The position numbers were made by a program, and so were the translations under genes. This document shows, in pieces, positions 7,955-16,939 of a DNA stretch of 64,000 nt (within the stretch, counting starts at the first letter, position 1; every line of letters begins with the position of its first letter). The stretch covers positions 3,934 through 67,933 of the forward strand of contig CAYPID010000006.1 in the NCBI GenBank assembly GCA_964410725.1, in the 5' to 3' direction. The DNA is from CALAZP01 sp964410725. Its GTDB lineage: Bacteria > Bacteroidota > Bacteroidia > Chitinophagales > Saprospiraceae. A model generated the notes under the pieces. The model was not told the DNA's origin. It did not search any database and saw only the letters and a program-made list of their open reading frames with translations.

Positions 7955-8560
7955 ATGCGAATATTGCTTTTAGATAATTATGATTCCTTTACCTACAATC
8001 TGATGCAGTATCTTAAGGAGCTGATTCCCGATGGGGTAATTGATGTCATTCGCAATGATCAAATGGACTTGGAAGAAGTGGCTCATTATGACATAATTGT
8101 TCTTTCTCCAGGACCTGGAATTCCTAAGGACGCTGGAATAATGCCAGATTTGATAAAAAAGTATGCTCCTGAAAAGGCGATTTTTGGAGTTTGTCTTGGA
8201 CATCAGGCCATTGGAGAAGCTTTTGGAGGTTCTCTTACTAACATGGAACAAGTATATCATGGAATAAGTACATCCATTGAGATTGTAGAGCCTTTGGCCA
8301 CTCCAATTTTTGATTCCTTACCAACCAATTTTCAGGCAGGTCGATACCATAGTTGGATCGTTAATAAAAAGGATTTACCCGATTGCCTCAGGATTACTGC
8401 GGTAGATGAAAAGGGTCGGATAATGGCATTTTCTCATAGGGAATACAATATTCACGGCGTACAGTTTCACCCGGAATCCGTGATGACCCCCGATGGTATG
8501 AAAATATTGTCCAATTTTATTATTTATTCGGCCAAGAGGATAGGCGCGAAAATTGCTTAA
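7955..8560 (+). CDS. trpG: Anthranilate synthase component II (glutamine amidotransferase)
   Basis: A 201-residue class I glutamine amidotransferase that releases ammonia from glutamine for TrpE. The nucleophile is Cys80 in GVCLGHQAIGE, and the His-Glu pair is in QFHPESVMTPDG near residue 170. The opening LLLDNYDSFTYNLMQYL and the SPGPGIP loop are typical. It is a free-standing subunit, not fused to trpE or trpD. It starts 9 nt after trpE and ends 11 nt before trpD. In some bacteria this subunit also serves folate synthesis (PabA); no pabB is in this window. Confidence 0.96.
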   Translation: MRILLLDNYDSFTYNLMQYLKELIPDGVIDVIRNDQMDLEEVAHYDIIVLSPGPGIPKDAGIMPDLIKKYAPEKAIFGVCLGHQAIGEAFGGSLTNMEQVYHGISTSIEIVEPLATPIFDSLPTNFQAGRYHSWIVNKKDLPDCLRITAVDEKGRIMAFSHREYNIHGVQFHPESVMTPDGMKILSNFIIYSAKRIGAKIA

Positions 8561-8571
8561 ATGAAATACCA

Positions 8572-9558
8572 ATGAAAGCACTTTTGAATCGATTATTTGA
8601 ATTCGACAAACTCGATAGAGAAGAGGCTAAAACAGTTTTAATTCAAATAGCTGATGGGCAGTATAATCCTGTTCAGGTAGCCTCTTTTGTTACTGTTTTT
8701 AATATGAGACCCATTTATTTAACTGAACTTCAAGGTTTTAGAGATGCCTTATTGGAATTATGTGTTCCAGTTCATTTAGATGGTATGGAGACCATTGACA
8801 TCGTGGGGACTGGAGGAGATGGCAAAAATACCTTTAATATTTCAACCCTTACTTGTGTAGTAGTTGCAGGAGCGGGATATAAAGTTAGTAAACACGGCAG
8901 TTATGGAGTTTCCTCCTCAGTGGGTTCTTCAGATGTGCTCATCGAACTGGGATATGAATTCACCAATGATACGGAGGTTTTGAAAAAGCAGTTAGACTCG
9001 GCCAATATTTGTTTTTTGCATGCACCTTTTTTTCATCCAGCACTCAAGGAGGTGGCTCCTGTTCGCAAACAACTGGGAATGAAAACCTTTTTTAATATGT
9101 TAGGCCCCCTGGTCAACCCCATTCAACCAACCCATCAGATGTTTGGCACCTTCAGTCTGGAATTATCCAGAATGTACCAGTACATCATGCAACCTACGGG
9201 GAGACGATTTTCTATCATCTATGCCATGGATGGATATGATGAAATCTCCTTAACGGGAGCATTCAAATTGCGTAATTCTGAAGGGGAATTTATTATATCG
9301 CCTGAGGATATTGGTCTGAGAGAAATACAACCGGAAGAGCTATATGGGGGGGAAACGGCTGAAGATGCTGCCACTATTTTTAAGAATGTATTAAACAACA
9401 AGGCTACTGAAGCGCAGAAGGCAGTGGTACTAGCCAATGCGGGGTATGCCATTCAAACTATACATCCAGAGAAATCCATTGAGGAATGTATTGCAGAGGC
9501 AAAAGAAAGTATTGAAAGTGGAAGTGCACTGCAGGTTCTAAAGAAATTGTTAGCCTAA
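8572..9558 (+). CDS. trpD: Anthranilate phosphoribosyltransferase
   Basis: A 328-residue enzyme that joins anthranilate to phosphoribosyl pyrophosphate. The PRPP-binding motif GTGGDGKNTFNIST is at about residues 80-93, followed by SKHGSYGVSSSVGSSDVLIELG, and FNMLGPLVNP is present. The protein is full-length. It uses a clear ATG and lies between trpG and trpC with short spacers, in the expected operon order. Confidence 0.96.
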   Translation: MKALLNRLFEFDKLDREEAKTVLIQIADGQYNPVQVASFVTVFNMRPIYLTELQGFRDALLELCVPVHLDGMETIDIVGTGGDGKNTFNISTLTCVVVAGAGYKVSKHGSYGVSSSVGSSDVLIELGYEFTNDTEVLKKQLDSANICFLHAPFFHPALKEVAPVRKQLGMKTFFNMLGPLVNPIQPTHQMFGTFSLELSRMYQYIMQPTGRRFSIIYAMDGYDEISLTGAFKLRNSEGEFIISPEDIGLREIQPEELYGGETAEDAATIFKNVLNNKATEAQKAVVLANAGYAIQTIHPEKSIEECIAEAKESIESGSALQVLKKLLA

Positions 9559-9569
9559 AAATCGAGGAT

Positions 9570-10361
9570 ATGGATATTCTAGAAAAAATAATAGCCGCCA
9601 AAAAGATTGAAATAGAAAATGCCAAAAAAATAAACAGTATTTCTTTTTTTGAAAACCAAAAAGGATTTCATAGAACGCCCTATTCTCTTAAGAAGAGCTT
9701 AAAGGAGGGGATTTTACCAGGAATTATAGCTGAGTACAAAAGGAAATCTCCTTCTAAAGGAATCATCAATGATTCAGCTAAACCAGAAGAAACAGGTAAG
9801 GGGTATGAATTAGCTGGGGTAGCTGGTATTTCCTGTCTGACGGATCAAGAATTTTTTGCTGGAGATCCCAAATTTTTGGAGGCGATTAGAGCTGCTGTAG
9901 AAATTCCAATCCTCAGAAAAGATTTTATCATTGATGAATATCAAATTATTGAGGGCAAGGCCATAGGGGCAGATGTAGTTTTATTGATAGCTGAATGTCT
10001 GGATCGAGATTCACTTTATCATTTGACCAAGATGGCTCATTCTTTGGATATGGAGGTTTTGTTGGAAATACACACCCCAAAACAATTAGATAAAATTATT
10101 GAATTGCCTGATATAATAGGAGTAAACAATAGAGACTTAACTACTTTTGAAGTTTCCATTCAGCATTCCCTTGATTTGATTCATCAACTTCCGGCAGAAT
10201 GTGCAAGAATCTCTGAAAGTGGAATCAGTAATGTAGAAGCCATTTTAACTTTGAAGAAAGCTGGATTTGAAGGATTTTTAATTGGAGAATATTTCATGAG
10301 GGAATCTAACCCTGGACAAGCTTGTCAACAATTTATAGAAAAATTAGCTGCGTCACTATGA
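9570..10361 (+). CDS. trpC: Indole-3-glycerol-phosphate synthase
   Basis: A 263-residue TIM-barrel enzyme that closes the indole ring from carboxyphenylamino-deoxyribulose phosphate. Visible signatures are IAEYKRKSPSKG (catalytic Lys), ILRKDFIIDEYQI, GADVVLLIAECL, IGVNNRDLTTF and SESGI. It is separate from trpF, unlike the fused enterobacterial protein. Its stop codon overlaps the trpF start in an ATGA junction (10358-10361), implying translational coupling. Confidence 0.96.
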   Translation: MDILEKIIAAKKIEIENAKKINSISFFENQKGFHRTPYSLKKSLKEGILPGIIAEYKRKSPSKGIINDSAKPEETGKGYELAGVAGISCLTDQEFFAGDPKFLEAIRAAVEIPILRKDFIIDEYQIIEGKAIGADVVLLIAECLDRDSLYHLTKMAHSLDMEVLLEIHTPKQLDKIIELPDIIGVNNRDLTTFEVSIQHSLDLIHQLPAECARISESGISNVEAILTLKKAGFEGFLIGEYFMRESNPGQACQQFIEKLAASL

Positions 10362-11017
10362 TAGTTAAAGTTTGTGGCTTAAAAGATCCTGAAAACCTAG
10401 AGCAAGTTTTGAATTTGCCCATTGATTGGTATGGATTCATTTTTTATGACCAATCACCCAGGATGGTGGATTACGAGCGCTTATCTAATTGGATTTCTTC
10501 CCACGGTTATAATTGGGAGGGTAAAAAAAGGGTAGGGGTTTTTGTAAACCATCCTATGGAATTCATTTTGAATGCATCGGGTGATTTTGGATTGGATTAT
10601 GCCCAGTTACACGGGGATGAATCTCCGGATTATTTGAGGGAATTAACAATTTATAAATCTGTTTTGGCCAATGGTGGGTTCGATTTAATCAAGGCAGTTT
10701 CAGGTTCAAATCACGACCTTAATGTCGTGGCTGAGCAATTTGCTCCTTATTGTAAATATTTGATAATAGACACCAAAACGGCTGATGGTTCTTTTGGGGG
10801 AACAGGTCATAAGTTTGATTGGAAAATTTTAGAAGATTATAGGGGAACTGTTCCATTTTTACTTTCCGGCGGGATTGGTCCAGACGATGCTGAAGCAATT
10901 CTCAAAATTAATCATCCACTTTTAGCTGGTGTGGATTTGAATAGTCAGTTTGAAGTAGACAAAGGCATAAAAAATCCTCAGTTACTAAAAAATTTTATTG
11001 AAAAAATAAAAATTTAA
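10358..11017 (+). CDS. trpF: Phosphoribosylanthranilate isomerase
   Basis: A 219-residue TIM-barrel isomerase acting between TrpD and TrpC. The catalytic Cys is in the opening VKVCGLKDPENL, and the acidic residue of the catalytic pair is in the L-I-I-D-T-K strand. FVNHP, QLHGDESPDYL and LSGGIGPDDA are also family motifs. The true start is the ATG at 10358, in the 4-nt overlap with trpC; a longer upstream reading adds non-homologous residues. The gap to trpB is 2 nt. Confidence 0.95.
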   Translation: MIVKVCGLKDPENLEQVLNLPIDWYGFIFYDQSPRMVDYERLSNWISSHGYNWEGKKRVGVFVNHPMEFILNASGDFGLDYAQLHGDESPDYLRELTIYKSVLANGGFDLIKAVSGSNHDLNVVAEQFAPYCKYLIIDTKTADGSFGGTGHKFDWKILEDYRGTVPFLLSGGIGPDDAEAILKINHPLLAGVDLNSQFEVDKGIKNPQLLKNFIEKIKI

Positions 11018-11019
11018 CA

Positions 11020-12201
11020 ATGGTACAAATTGATAAAAATGGGTATTACGGTGAATTTGGAGGAGCATTTATTCCTGAAATGCTTTTTCCTAATGTAGCA
11101 GAATTGCAAGAAGCTTATGTGCCTTTTATGGAAAGTGAAGCTTTCAAAAAGCAGTTTAATCAATTGCTTAAGGATTATGTTGGAAGGCCGACTCCTTTAT
11201 TTTTTGCCGAAAGGCTTTCAGAAAAATATCAAACTCAAATTTACCTCAAAAGGGAAGATTTGTGTCATACAGGAGCGCATAAGGTTAACAATACCATTGG
11301 ACAAATCCTTTTAGCCAAGCATTTGGGGAAAACACGAATTATTGCTGAGACTGGTGCCGGACAGCATGGGGTGGCAACAGCTACTGTTTGCGCCTTAATG
11401 GGCTTGAAGTGTATAGTTTATATGGGCGCTGTGGACATCCAGAGGCAAGCACCCAATGTTGCTCGAATGAAAATGTTAGGTGCGGAAGTAAGGGCAGCTA
11501 ATAGCGGAAGTAGAACGCTCAAGGACGCCACCAATGAGGCCATAAGAGATTGGATTAATAATCCTGTAGATACGCATTATATCATTGGATCTGTGGTTGG
11601 GCCGCATCCTTATCCTGATATGGTAGCCCGTTTTCAATCGGTAATTAGTGAAGAGATGAAATGGCAACTGAAGGAGAAGACAGGGAAGTCTGAGCCCAAT
11701 GCGGTTATTGCTTGTGTAGGTGGAGGAAGTAATGCTGCGGGCGCTTTTTATCACTATCTTAATGAAGAATCTGTTCGCTTAATAGCTGTGGAAGCTGCGG
11801 GTCTTGGGATTGATTCGGGAGAATCGGCTGCGACAAGTGTCTTGGGGACTAAAGGGATTATTCACGGCAGTAGAACGCTATTGATGCAGACCAAAGACGG
11901 TCAAATTGTAGAACCGTATAGTATTTCTGCTGGCTTAGATTATCCGGGAATAGGACCTATGCATGCGCATTTAATTTCTACTGGTCGGGCTGAGGCAGTT
12001 AGTATAACCGATCAAGAGGCCATGGATAGCGTATTTGAAGTCAGCCGCTTGGAGGGCATCATCCCCGCTCTAGAAACTGCTCATGCTTTTTCAGCGCTGC
12101 AAAAGTTGTCGTTTCAAACTTCGGATGTGGTGGTTATCAATCTCTCCGGAAGGGGGGACAAAGACTTAGAAACCTATATGAAATATTTAGACCAATATTA
12201 A
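11020..12201 (+). CDS. trpB: Tryptophan synthase beta chain
   Basis: A 393-residue PLP enzyme that joins indole and serine to make tryptophan. The PLP lysine is Lys88 in HTGAHKVNNTIGQ, with the phosphate-binding loop GGGSNAAG near 233-240 and the conserved ETGAGQHGVATA segment. This is the standard TrpB1 type with NGYYGEFGGAFIPE at the N-terminus. It lies directly before trpA with a single-nucleotide spacer, consistent with stoichiometric alpha2-beta2 complex formation. Confidence 0.97.
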   Translation: MVQIDKNGYYGEFGGAFIPEMLFPNVAELQEAYVPFMESEAFKKQFNQLLKDYVGRPTPLFFAERLSEKYQTQIYLKREDLCHTGAHKVNNTIGQILLAKHLGKTRIIAETGAGQHGVATATVCALMGLKCIVYMGAVDIQRQAPNVARMKMLGAEVRAANSGSRTLKDATNEAIRDWINNPVDTHYIIGSVVGPHPYPDMVARFQSVISEEMKWQLKEKTGKSEPNAVIACVGGGSNAAGAFYHYLNEESVRLIAVEAAGLGIDSGESAATSVLGTKGIIHGSRTLLMQTKDGQIVEPYSISAGLDYPGIGPMHAHLISTGRAEAVSITDQEAMDSVFEVSRLEGIIPALETAHAFSALQKLSFQTSDVVVINLSGRGDKDLETYMKYLDQY

Positions 12202-12202
12202 A

Positions 12203-12982
12203 ATGAACCGGATTAAAGAACTCTTTCTACACAAGAATTCAAATATTCTCAATATTTATTTTACCGCAGGTTATCCTCACTTGCAGGATACAGGGAAGAT
12301 TATCCAAGCACTGGATGCAGCTGGTGTTGATTTGATTGAGATTGGCATTCCTTATTCCGACCCACTGGCAGATGGCACTACTATACAAGAAAGTGGAACT
12401 CAAGCCCTCAAAAATGGAATGAACCTTCCTTTGTTATTTGATCAAATTGAAGCAGTTAGAGGTACAGTCCATTGCCCATTAATTCTGATGGGTTATTTCA
12501 ACCAAATGATGCAGTATGGCGAACGGTCTTTTCTGAAGCGATGCAAGGAGGTAGGAATTGATGGCATCATTTTGCCAGATTTACCCCTTTTGGTTTATGA
12601 ACAAGAATATCAGGCGTTATTTGAAGAATTTGAATTGCCCGTTTCTTTTTTAATTACACCTCAAACTTCAGAGGAAAGAATCATTAAAATTGATTCTTTG
12701 AGTAAGAGTTTTATTTATATGGTGTCTAATGCCTCCATAACAGGAGCAAAAACTGGGATTTCCGATTCACAAATCGATTATTTTAATAGAATTCACGCGC
12801 TAAAATTGAACAATCCAAGACTAATAGGTTTTGGAATTTCTTCTCCAGAGACCTTTTCAACCGCTTGTCAATTTGCTCAAGGAGCTATCATTGGCAGTGC
12901 GTTTATTCAACATTTAAAAAAATCAAAGCAGCCAATTGAAAAGGCAGTCGATGAATTTGTGTCCTATATTAAAGGTATTTAG
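12203..12982 (+). CDS. trpA: Tryptophan synthase alpha chain
   Basis: A 259-residue TIM-barrel subunit that splits indole-3-glycerol phosphate to indole for TrpB. The catalytic pair is Glu46 and Asp57 in IEIGIPYSDPLADG, and GIILPDLPL and SNASITGAK are further family motifs. It is the last gene of the trp operon. Its stop overlaps the stop of the convergent PLP-enzyme gene by 4 nt, and no terminator hairpin is visible between them. Confidence 0.96.
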   Translation: MNRIKELFLHKNSNILNIYFTAGYPHLQDTGKIIQALDAAGVDLIEIGIPYSDPLADGTTIQESGTQALKNGMNLPLLFDQIEAVRGTVHCPLILMGYFNQMMQYGERSFLKRCKEVGIDGIILPDLPLLVYEQEYQALFEEFELPVSFLITPQTSEERIIKIDSLSKSFIYMVSNASITGAKTGISDSQIDYFNRIHALKLNNPRLIGFGISSPETFSTACQFAQGAIIGSAFIQHLKKSKQPIEKAVDEFVSYIKGI

Positions 12983-14184
12983 ACGTATTGGAGACTTTGC
13001 TCAAAGTCCTTGATAATATCTGAAGCGGTTTCCGCCCCTACAGATACCCTGACCAACCCCTCAGTTATTCGTTGCTCCTTTTTAATTAATGGATCAATGT
13101 TTCCGTGAGACATGGTGTACGGATGCATGACCAAAGTGTCAAGATCTCCTAATGTAGGCGCTAAAGTAGCGAGTTGAAGATGATTGATACAGTTTTCCGC
13201 TCCCTGGAGTCCACCCTGTACTTCGAAACTCAACATTGCCCCACCAGACCGCATTTGCTTTTGAATAATAGATCGGTCGGGATGGTTTGGCAAACCAGGA
13301 TAGTTGACAAAAGTAATTTTAGGATGCTCTTCGAGAAAATTGGCCAATGCCAAAGCATTGGCTACTTGTCGCTCCATTCTTAGTTCCAGGGTTTTAATTC
13401 CTTGATAGGTCAACCATGCATCAAATGCATTACAACTCCCTCCAGTTAATTTCATGACTGGCCATATCTTTTGTTGCATGAGCTCCGGATCTTTCCCCAC
13501 AATTACCCCAGCAATGGAATGACCATGCCCATTGAGGAATTTGGTGGTCGAGTGAATAATAAAATCTATTCCATGCTCAAAAGGCTGTTGAATATAGGGA
13601 GTACAAAAGGTATTGTCAACTGCAGTCCTAATTTGATATTTGTTAGCCAATTGAGCTATTTTACTCAAATCTATACAAGTCATGGTTGGGTTGGCCGGAG
13701 TCTCCATATATATCATCCCTATGGAGGAATCTGATTTTAAAGTATTTTCTACTTCTTCTAATTTTCTGAGATCTTGATATATGGGTAGAATATTTAATGG
13801 TTTAAATATCTTATCAATTAATTCCGTCGTTCCGCCATACAAATCAGGTTGGGTTAAGATTTTTTGACCCGGCTGCAGGAGACCGCTTAATAAGATGTGA
13901 ATAGCCGCCATTCCAGAGGCAACCATAATGGCCTCTGGTTTTATTTCCAAACCAAAACCTTCTAAATCAGCAATTTTCTGAGCAGTAGAATCAATGGTTG
14001 GGTTTCCAAATCTACTATAGAGGTAACCAGTTTCTTTACCTTGAAAAACATCTATGCCTTGCTGAAGATTCTCAAAAACAAAGGAAGAAGAGGCGTAAAT
14101 AGGTAGTTGATGAGCAGGAGTGTTATAAGTAGGCTTCTTATCCATTTTAACACATTGAGAACCAAAACCAAAAGAAGACTTCAT
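12979..14184 (-). CDS. Trans-sulfuration family PLP enzyme (Cys/Met metabolism)
   Basis: A 401-residue fold-type I PLP enzyme of the cystathionine gamma-synthase / gamma-lyase / methionine gamma-lyase / O-acetylhomoserine sulfhydrylase family. Visible are YSRFGNPT, METPANPTM, the PLP lysine in STTKFLNGH, and MSHGNIDP near the C-terminus. METPANPT is frequent in methionine gamma-lyases, but the active-site cysteine typical of those enzymes (Y-G-C-T) is glycine here (YGGT). I therefore do not choose among lyase, synthase and sulfhydrylase. It converges on trpA and is divergent from the rluD-like gene. Confidence 0.85.
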   Translation of the reverse strand: MKSSFGFGSQCVKMDKKPTYNTPAHQLPIYASSSFVFENLQQGIDVFQGKETGYLYSRFGNPTIDSTAQKIADLEGFGLEIKPEAIMVASGMAAIHILLSGLLQPGQKILTQPDLYGGTTELIDKIFKPLNILPIYQDLRKLEEVENTLKSDSSIGMIYMETPANPTMTCIDLSKIAQLANKYQIRTAVDNTFCTPYIQQPFEHGIDFIIHSTTKFLNGHGHSIAGVIVGKDPELMQQKIWPVMKLTGGSCNAFDAWLTYQGIKTLELRMERQVANALALANFLEEHPKITFVNYPGLPNHPDRSIIQKQMRSGGAMLSFEVQGGLQGAENCINHLQLATLAPTLGDLDTLVMHPYTMSHGNIDPLIKKEQRITEGLVRVSVGAETASDIIKDFEQSLQYV

Positions 14185-14246
14185 AATTAGGTGCTTTAGG
14201 ATGAAAAGAAGGGTTAATTTAGCGCTTTAAAGTGTAAAATTAATAG

Positions 14247-15335
14247 ATGGAATCTTTTTTGGAAGAATCAAATGATGATTTTCAGGACTACCAAAACATC
14301 TTGGTAGATCCAGGTCAATCTGCATTGAGAATTGACAAGTTTTTAACCAATCGATTATTAAAAGTTTCCCGAAATAGAATTCAACAAGCTATAGATGCAG
14401 GAGCTGTTTTGGTTAATGAAAAGAATATAAAATCGAATTATAAGGTAAGAGCTGGAGATTCCATTAGTGTCATTCTCCCAAGGCCCCCGGATACTGGAGA
14501 GGGAATAGTTCCTGAAGAAATGGCCCTCAATATTCATTATGAAGATGAAGATTTATTAATTGTTAATAAGCCTCCAGGTTTGGTGGTACATCCGGGGGTG
14601 GGAAATCGAAATGGAACATTGGTCAATGGACTAGCTGCCTATCTAAAGGTTGAAAACGGTATCGATACTCCGGGTACCAACTTTCAAAACAGAATTGGAT
14701 TGGTTCATAGAATTGATAAGGATACATCTGGTTTGTTGGTGGTGGCTAAAAATGAAATGAGTATGGCACATCTTGCCAAACAATTTTTTGATCACTCTAT
14801 TGAAAGGACTTATTACGCTATTGTTTGGGGCGAACCTAAACCCGCATCAGATACAATCATAGGACATATTGGTAGGCATCCAAGAGATAGAAAATTATTT
14901 ACAGTATATCCTGAAGGGGATTTTGGAAAAGAGGCTATAACCCATTATGAAACGGTTGAGCCTTTATATCTAGTGAGCTTGGTGAAATGTCAACTGGAAA
15001 CTGGGAGGACCCATCAGATTAGAGTTCACTTTAAATACAGAGGCCATCCTTTGTTTAACGACGCCCGATACGGGGGAGATAAAATTGTCAAAGGAACAGT
15101 ATTTACTAAATACAAGCAATTTGTCAAAAATGTCATGGATATACTACCTAGGCAGGCACTTCATGCGCAGTCGTTGGGTTTTATTCACCCTAGAACAGGA
15201 AAAAAAATGTTTTTTGAGAGTGAATTGCCTCATGATTTTGCAACTGGATTAGAAAAATGGAGAAACTATGTTACTTATCAGCGCAATCAAAAACTTTTAG
15301 AAGATAATGAAGGAGCAACTGATTTTGAAGACTAA
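14247..15335 (+). CDS. rluD: RluD-type large-subunit pseudouridine synthase
   Basis: A 362-residue RluA-family enzyme that isomerises specific uridines of 23S rRNA. An N-terminal S4 RNA-binding domain (about residues 26-85, SRNRIQQAIDAGAVLVNEK) precedes the catalytic domain, which has LIVNKPPGLVVHPG and the motif HRIDKDTSGLLVVAKN containing the catalytic Asp, then LETGRTHQIRVH. The S4 domain plus this motif supports the RluD branch (U1911/1915/1917) over RluA. The last 29 nt overlap the following DUF1415 gene in another frame. Confidence 0.9.
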   Translation: MESFLEESNDDFQDYQNILVDPGQSALRIDKFLTNRLLKVSRNRIQQAIDAGAVLVNEKNIKSNYKVRAGDSISVILPRPPDTGEGIVPEEMALNIHYEDEDLLIVNKPPGLVVHPGVGNRNGTLVNGLAAYLKVENGIDTPGTNFQNRIGLVHRIDKDTSGLLVVAKNEMSMAHLAKQFFDHSIERTYYAIVWGEPKPASDTIIGHIGRHPRDRKLFTVYPEGDFGKEAITHYETVEPLYLVSLVKCQLETGRTHQIRVHFKYRGHPLFNDARYGGDKIVKGTVFTKYKQFVKNVMDILPRQALHAQSLGFIHPRTGKKMFFESELPHDFATGLEKWRNYVTYQRNQKLLEDNEGATDFED

Positions 15336-15846
15336 AGATTGGATAGAAAATTGGGTAATTGGTTTGAATTTGTGTCCTTTTGCCAAATCACCATTTACGC
15401 ATAATAAAATCAAATTCTTAGTTTACGAAGGGGAGTCTATCGAAGAGTTTTCCAGAGTCTTATGGAGGGAATTATCTTTTTTAGCCGATGAACCCTCAGA
15501 TGGGATAGAAACGACTTTTTTGATTCACCCACAATTAGGGGTCAATTTTGAAGACTATTTAGACCTTTGTGAGTGGGCAAATGGACATATAGAAGCCTTA
15601 GAATTGGTGGGACAAATTCAAATTGCAGAATTTCATCCCCATTATCAGTTTGCCGGCACTTTACCTGATGCTCCGGAAAATTTCACCAATAGATCTCCTT
15701 TTCCAATGCTGCATCTTCTAAAAGAAGCCTCCATAACAAAAGCGGTCGATTTATACCCAAATGTTGAGGAAATTCCGCAAAAAAATATTGACCTGCTGAA
15801 CCAAATGGGTATAGATCGTATTCAAAAAATGTTAAAAGATTTATAA
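15307..15846 (+). CDS. DUF1415 family protein
   Basis: A 179-residue DUF1415 protein of unknown function. The segment WVIGLNLCPFAKSPF with its conserved Cys-Pro-Phe, and the later VGQIQIAEFHPHYQFAG, are family signatures. It starts inside the 3' end of the rluD-like gene (29-nt overlap) and its stop codon shares a base with the ATG of the next gene (TAATG), so the three are probably translated from one message. A redox or metal-binding role for the conserved Cys is only a guess. Confidence 0.82.
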   Translation: MKEQLILKTKDWIENWVIGLNLCPFAKSPFTHNKIKFLVYEGESIEEFSRVLWRELSFLADEPSDGIETTFLIHPQLGVNFEDYLDLCEWANGHIEALELVGQIQIAEFHPHYQFAGTLPDAPENFTNRSPFPMLHLLKEASITKAVDLYPNVEEIPQKNIDLLNQMGIDRIQKMLKDL

Positions 15847-16880
15847 TGAATTTGAAAGAAAGGATAAACATTTTGGTAGCGTTGGGTCAATACTTTCGTT
15901 CAGACATTTCGACGCTAAATCACGTCATGGAAGCGGCATATCTCAAAAATAAATGGTTTACCGTAGCCAATCAGCAACTCGCATTACAAGCCATTATTGA
16001 TCATTACCTTTCAGAACCGTTATTAAATGAATGGACCAACCAGTATTTCTCAGGGGATCAAACCTTTCCAAATCCTAAGAAAGTAGCCTTAATTCCAGCA
16101 GGAAATATTCCATTGGTGGGATTTCATGATATACTTTGCGTATTCTTAACGGGCCATAATCTAGTAATTAAGTATTCTGAAAAGGATCAAGTTCTTACGC
16201 CATTTGTGGTTCGCAAATTAAAAGAATTATCTGCCAAAAATGGGTTGGACTGGAAAGTTGAAGAGGTAGAGCAAATGAAGGATTTCGATGCAGTAATAGC
16301 AACAGGAAGTAATAACACCGCCAGATATTTTGAATATTACTTTAGCAAATATCCCAATATTATCCGAAGCAATAGAAATGGTATTGCTGTTTTAGATGGA
16401 AAAGAAGATGATAATGATTTAGCTGCTTTGGGAAAGGATGTTTTTCAATACTTCGGACTAGGATGCAGGAATATCTCCAAACTGTACGTCCCTACTAATT
16501 ATAATTTTGATCCACTGCTAAAAGCACTTTATGAGTATAAGGAAGTGATGTGGCACGAACCTTATAAAAATAATTTTGATTACAACTATGCTGTGCACAG
16601 TTTGGGTCAAGAGGCTTTTGTAGCGAATGGATGCATTTTGATCAAAGAAGCCCATGCCATCCCATCCAGAATAGGTGTTTTACATTTTGAGTATTATGAA
16701 TCCTTACCCGTATTAAGAAATAAATTAGCCTCAGAATTGGATTCTATTCAATGCTTAGTTTCAAAAACCCCACTTTCAATCGAATCAATAGAATCTTTTA
16801 GTTTTGGGGAGGCTCAAAGTCCTAATTTATTGAATTATGCAGATGGGGTAGATACAATGGCATTTCTACTATCTCTTTAA
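15846..16880 (+). CDS. LuxC-type acyl-CoA reductase
   Basis: A 344-residue protein of the LuxC/acyl-CoA reductase family, related to NAD(P)-dependent aldehyde dehydrogenases. It carries VALIPAGNIPLVGFHD near residue 80, an ATGSNNTARYFEYYF nucleotide-binding-like stretch, and the probable catalytic Cys in YFGLGCRNISKLYVP. Family members reduce acyl-CoA to fatty aldehyde. There is no luxD or luxE here, so this is the free-standing Bacteroidota form and the physiological substrate is unknown. It overlaps the DUF1415 stop by one base and ends at a strong bidirectional terminator. Confidence 0.78.
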   Translation: MNLKERINILVALGQYFRSDISTLNHVMEAAYLKNKWFTVANQQLALQAIIDHYLSEPLLNEWTNQYFSGDQTFPNPKKVALIPAGNIPLVGFHDILCVFLTGHNLVIKYSEKDQVLTPFVVRKLKELSAKNGLDWKVEEVEQMKDFDAVIATGSNNTARYFEYYFSKYPNIIRSNRNGIAVLDGKEDDNDLAALGKDVFQYFGLGCRNISKLYVPTNYNFDPLLKALYEYKEVMWHEPYKNNFDYNYAVHSLGQEAFVANGCILIKEAHAIPSRIGVLHFEYYESLPVLRNKLASELDSIQCLVSKTPLSIESIESFSFGEAQSPNLLNYADGVDTMAFLLSL

Positions 16881-16930
16881 TAATTAAAAAAGGCCCACGA
16901 ACATGTTGCTCATGGGCCTTTTTAATTATT
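16879..16930. terminator. Bidirectional intrinsic terminator
   Basis: AATAATTAAAAAAGGCCCA (16879-16897) pairs with TGGGCCTTTTTAATTATT (16913-16930), differing by one extra A. The GC core is flanked by an A-run on the left and a T-run on the right, so the element reads as a terminator on both strands. It sits exactly between two convergent genes, the LuxC-like reductase and the secreted hydrolase-like gene. Confidence 0.9.
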
Positions 16931-16939
16931 GATTAAGAC

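Noticed and set aside
10322..10357. Longer trpF reading from 10322
   Set aside because: It lies inside trpC, adds residues unlike TrpF, and the ATGA junction at 10358 gives the conserved N-terminus.
15846..16880. Bioluminescence (lux) system
   Set aside because: Only a LuxC-type reductase is present, with no luxA, luxB, luxD or luxE; such free-standing copies are normal in Bacteroidota.
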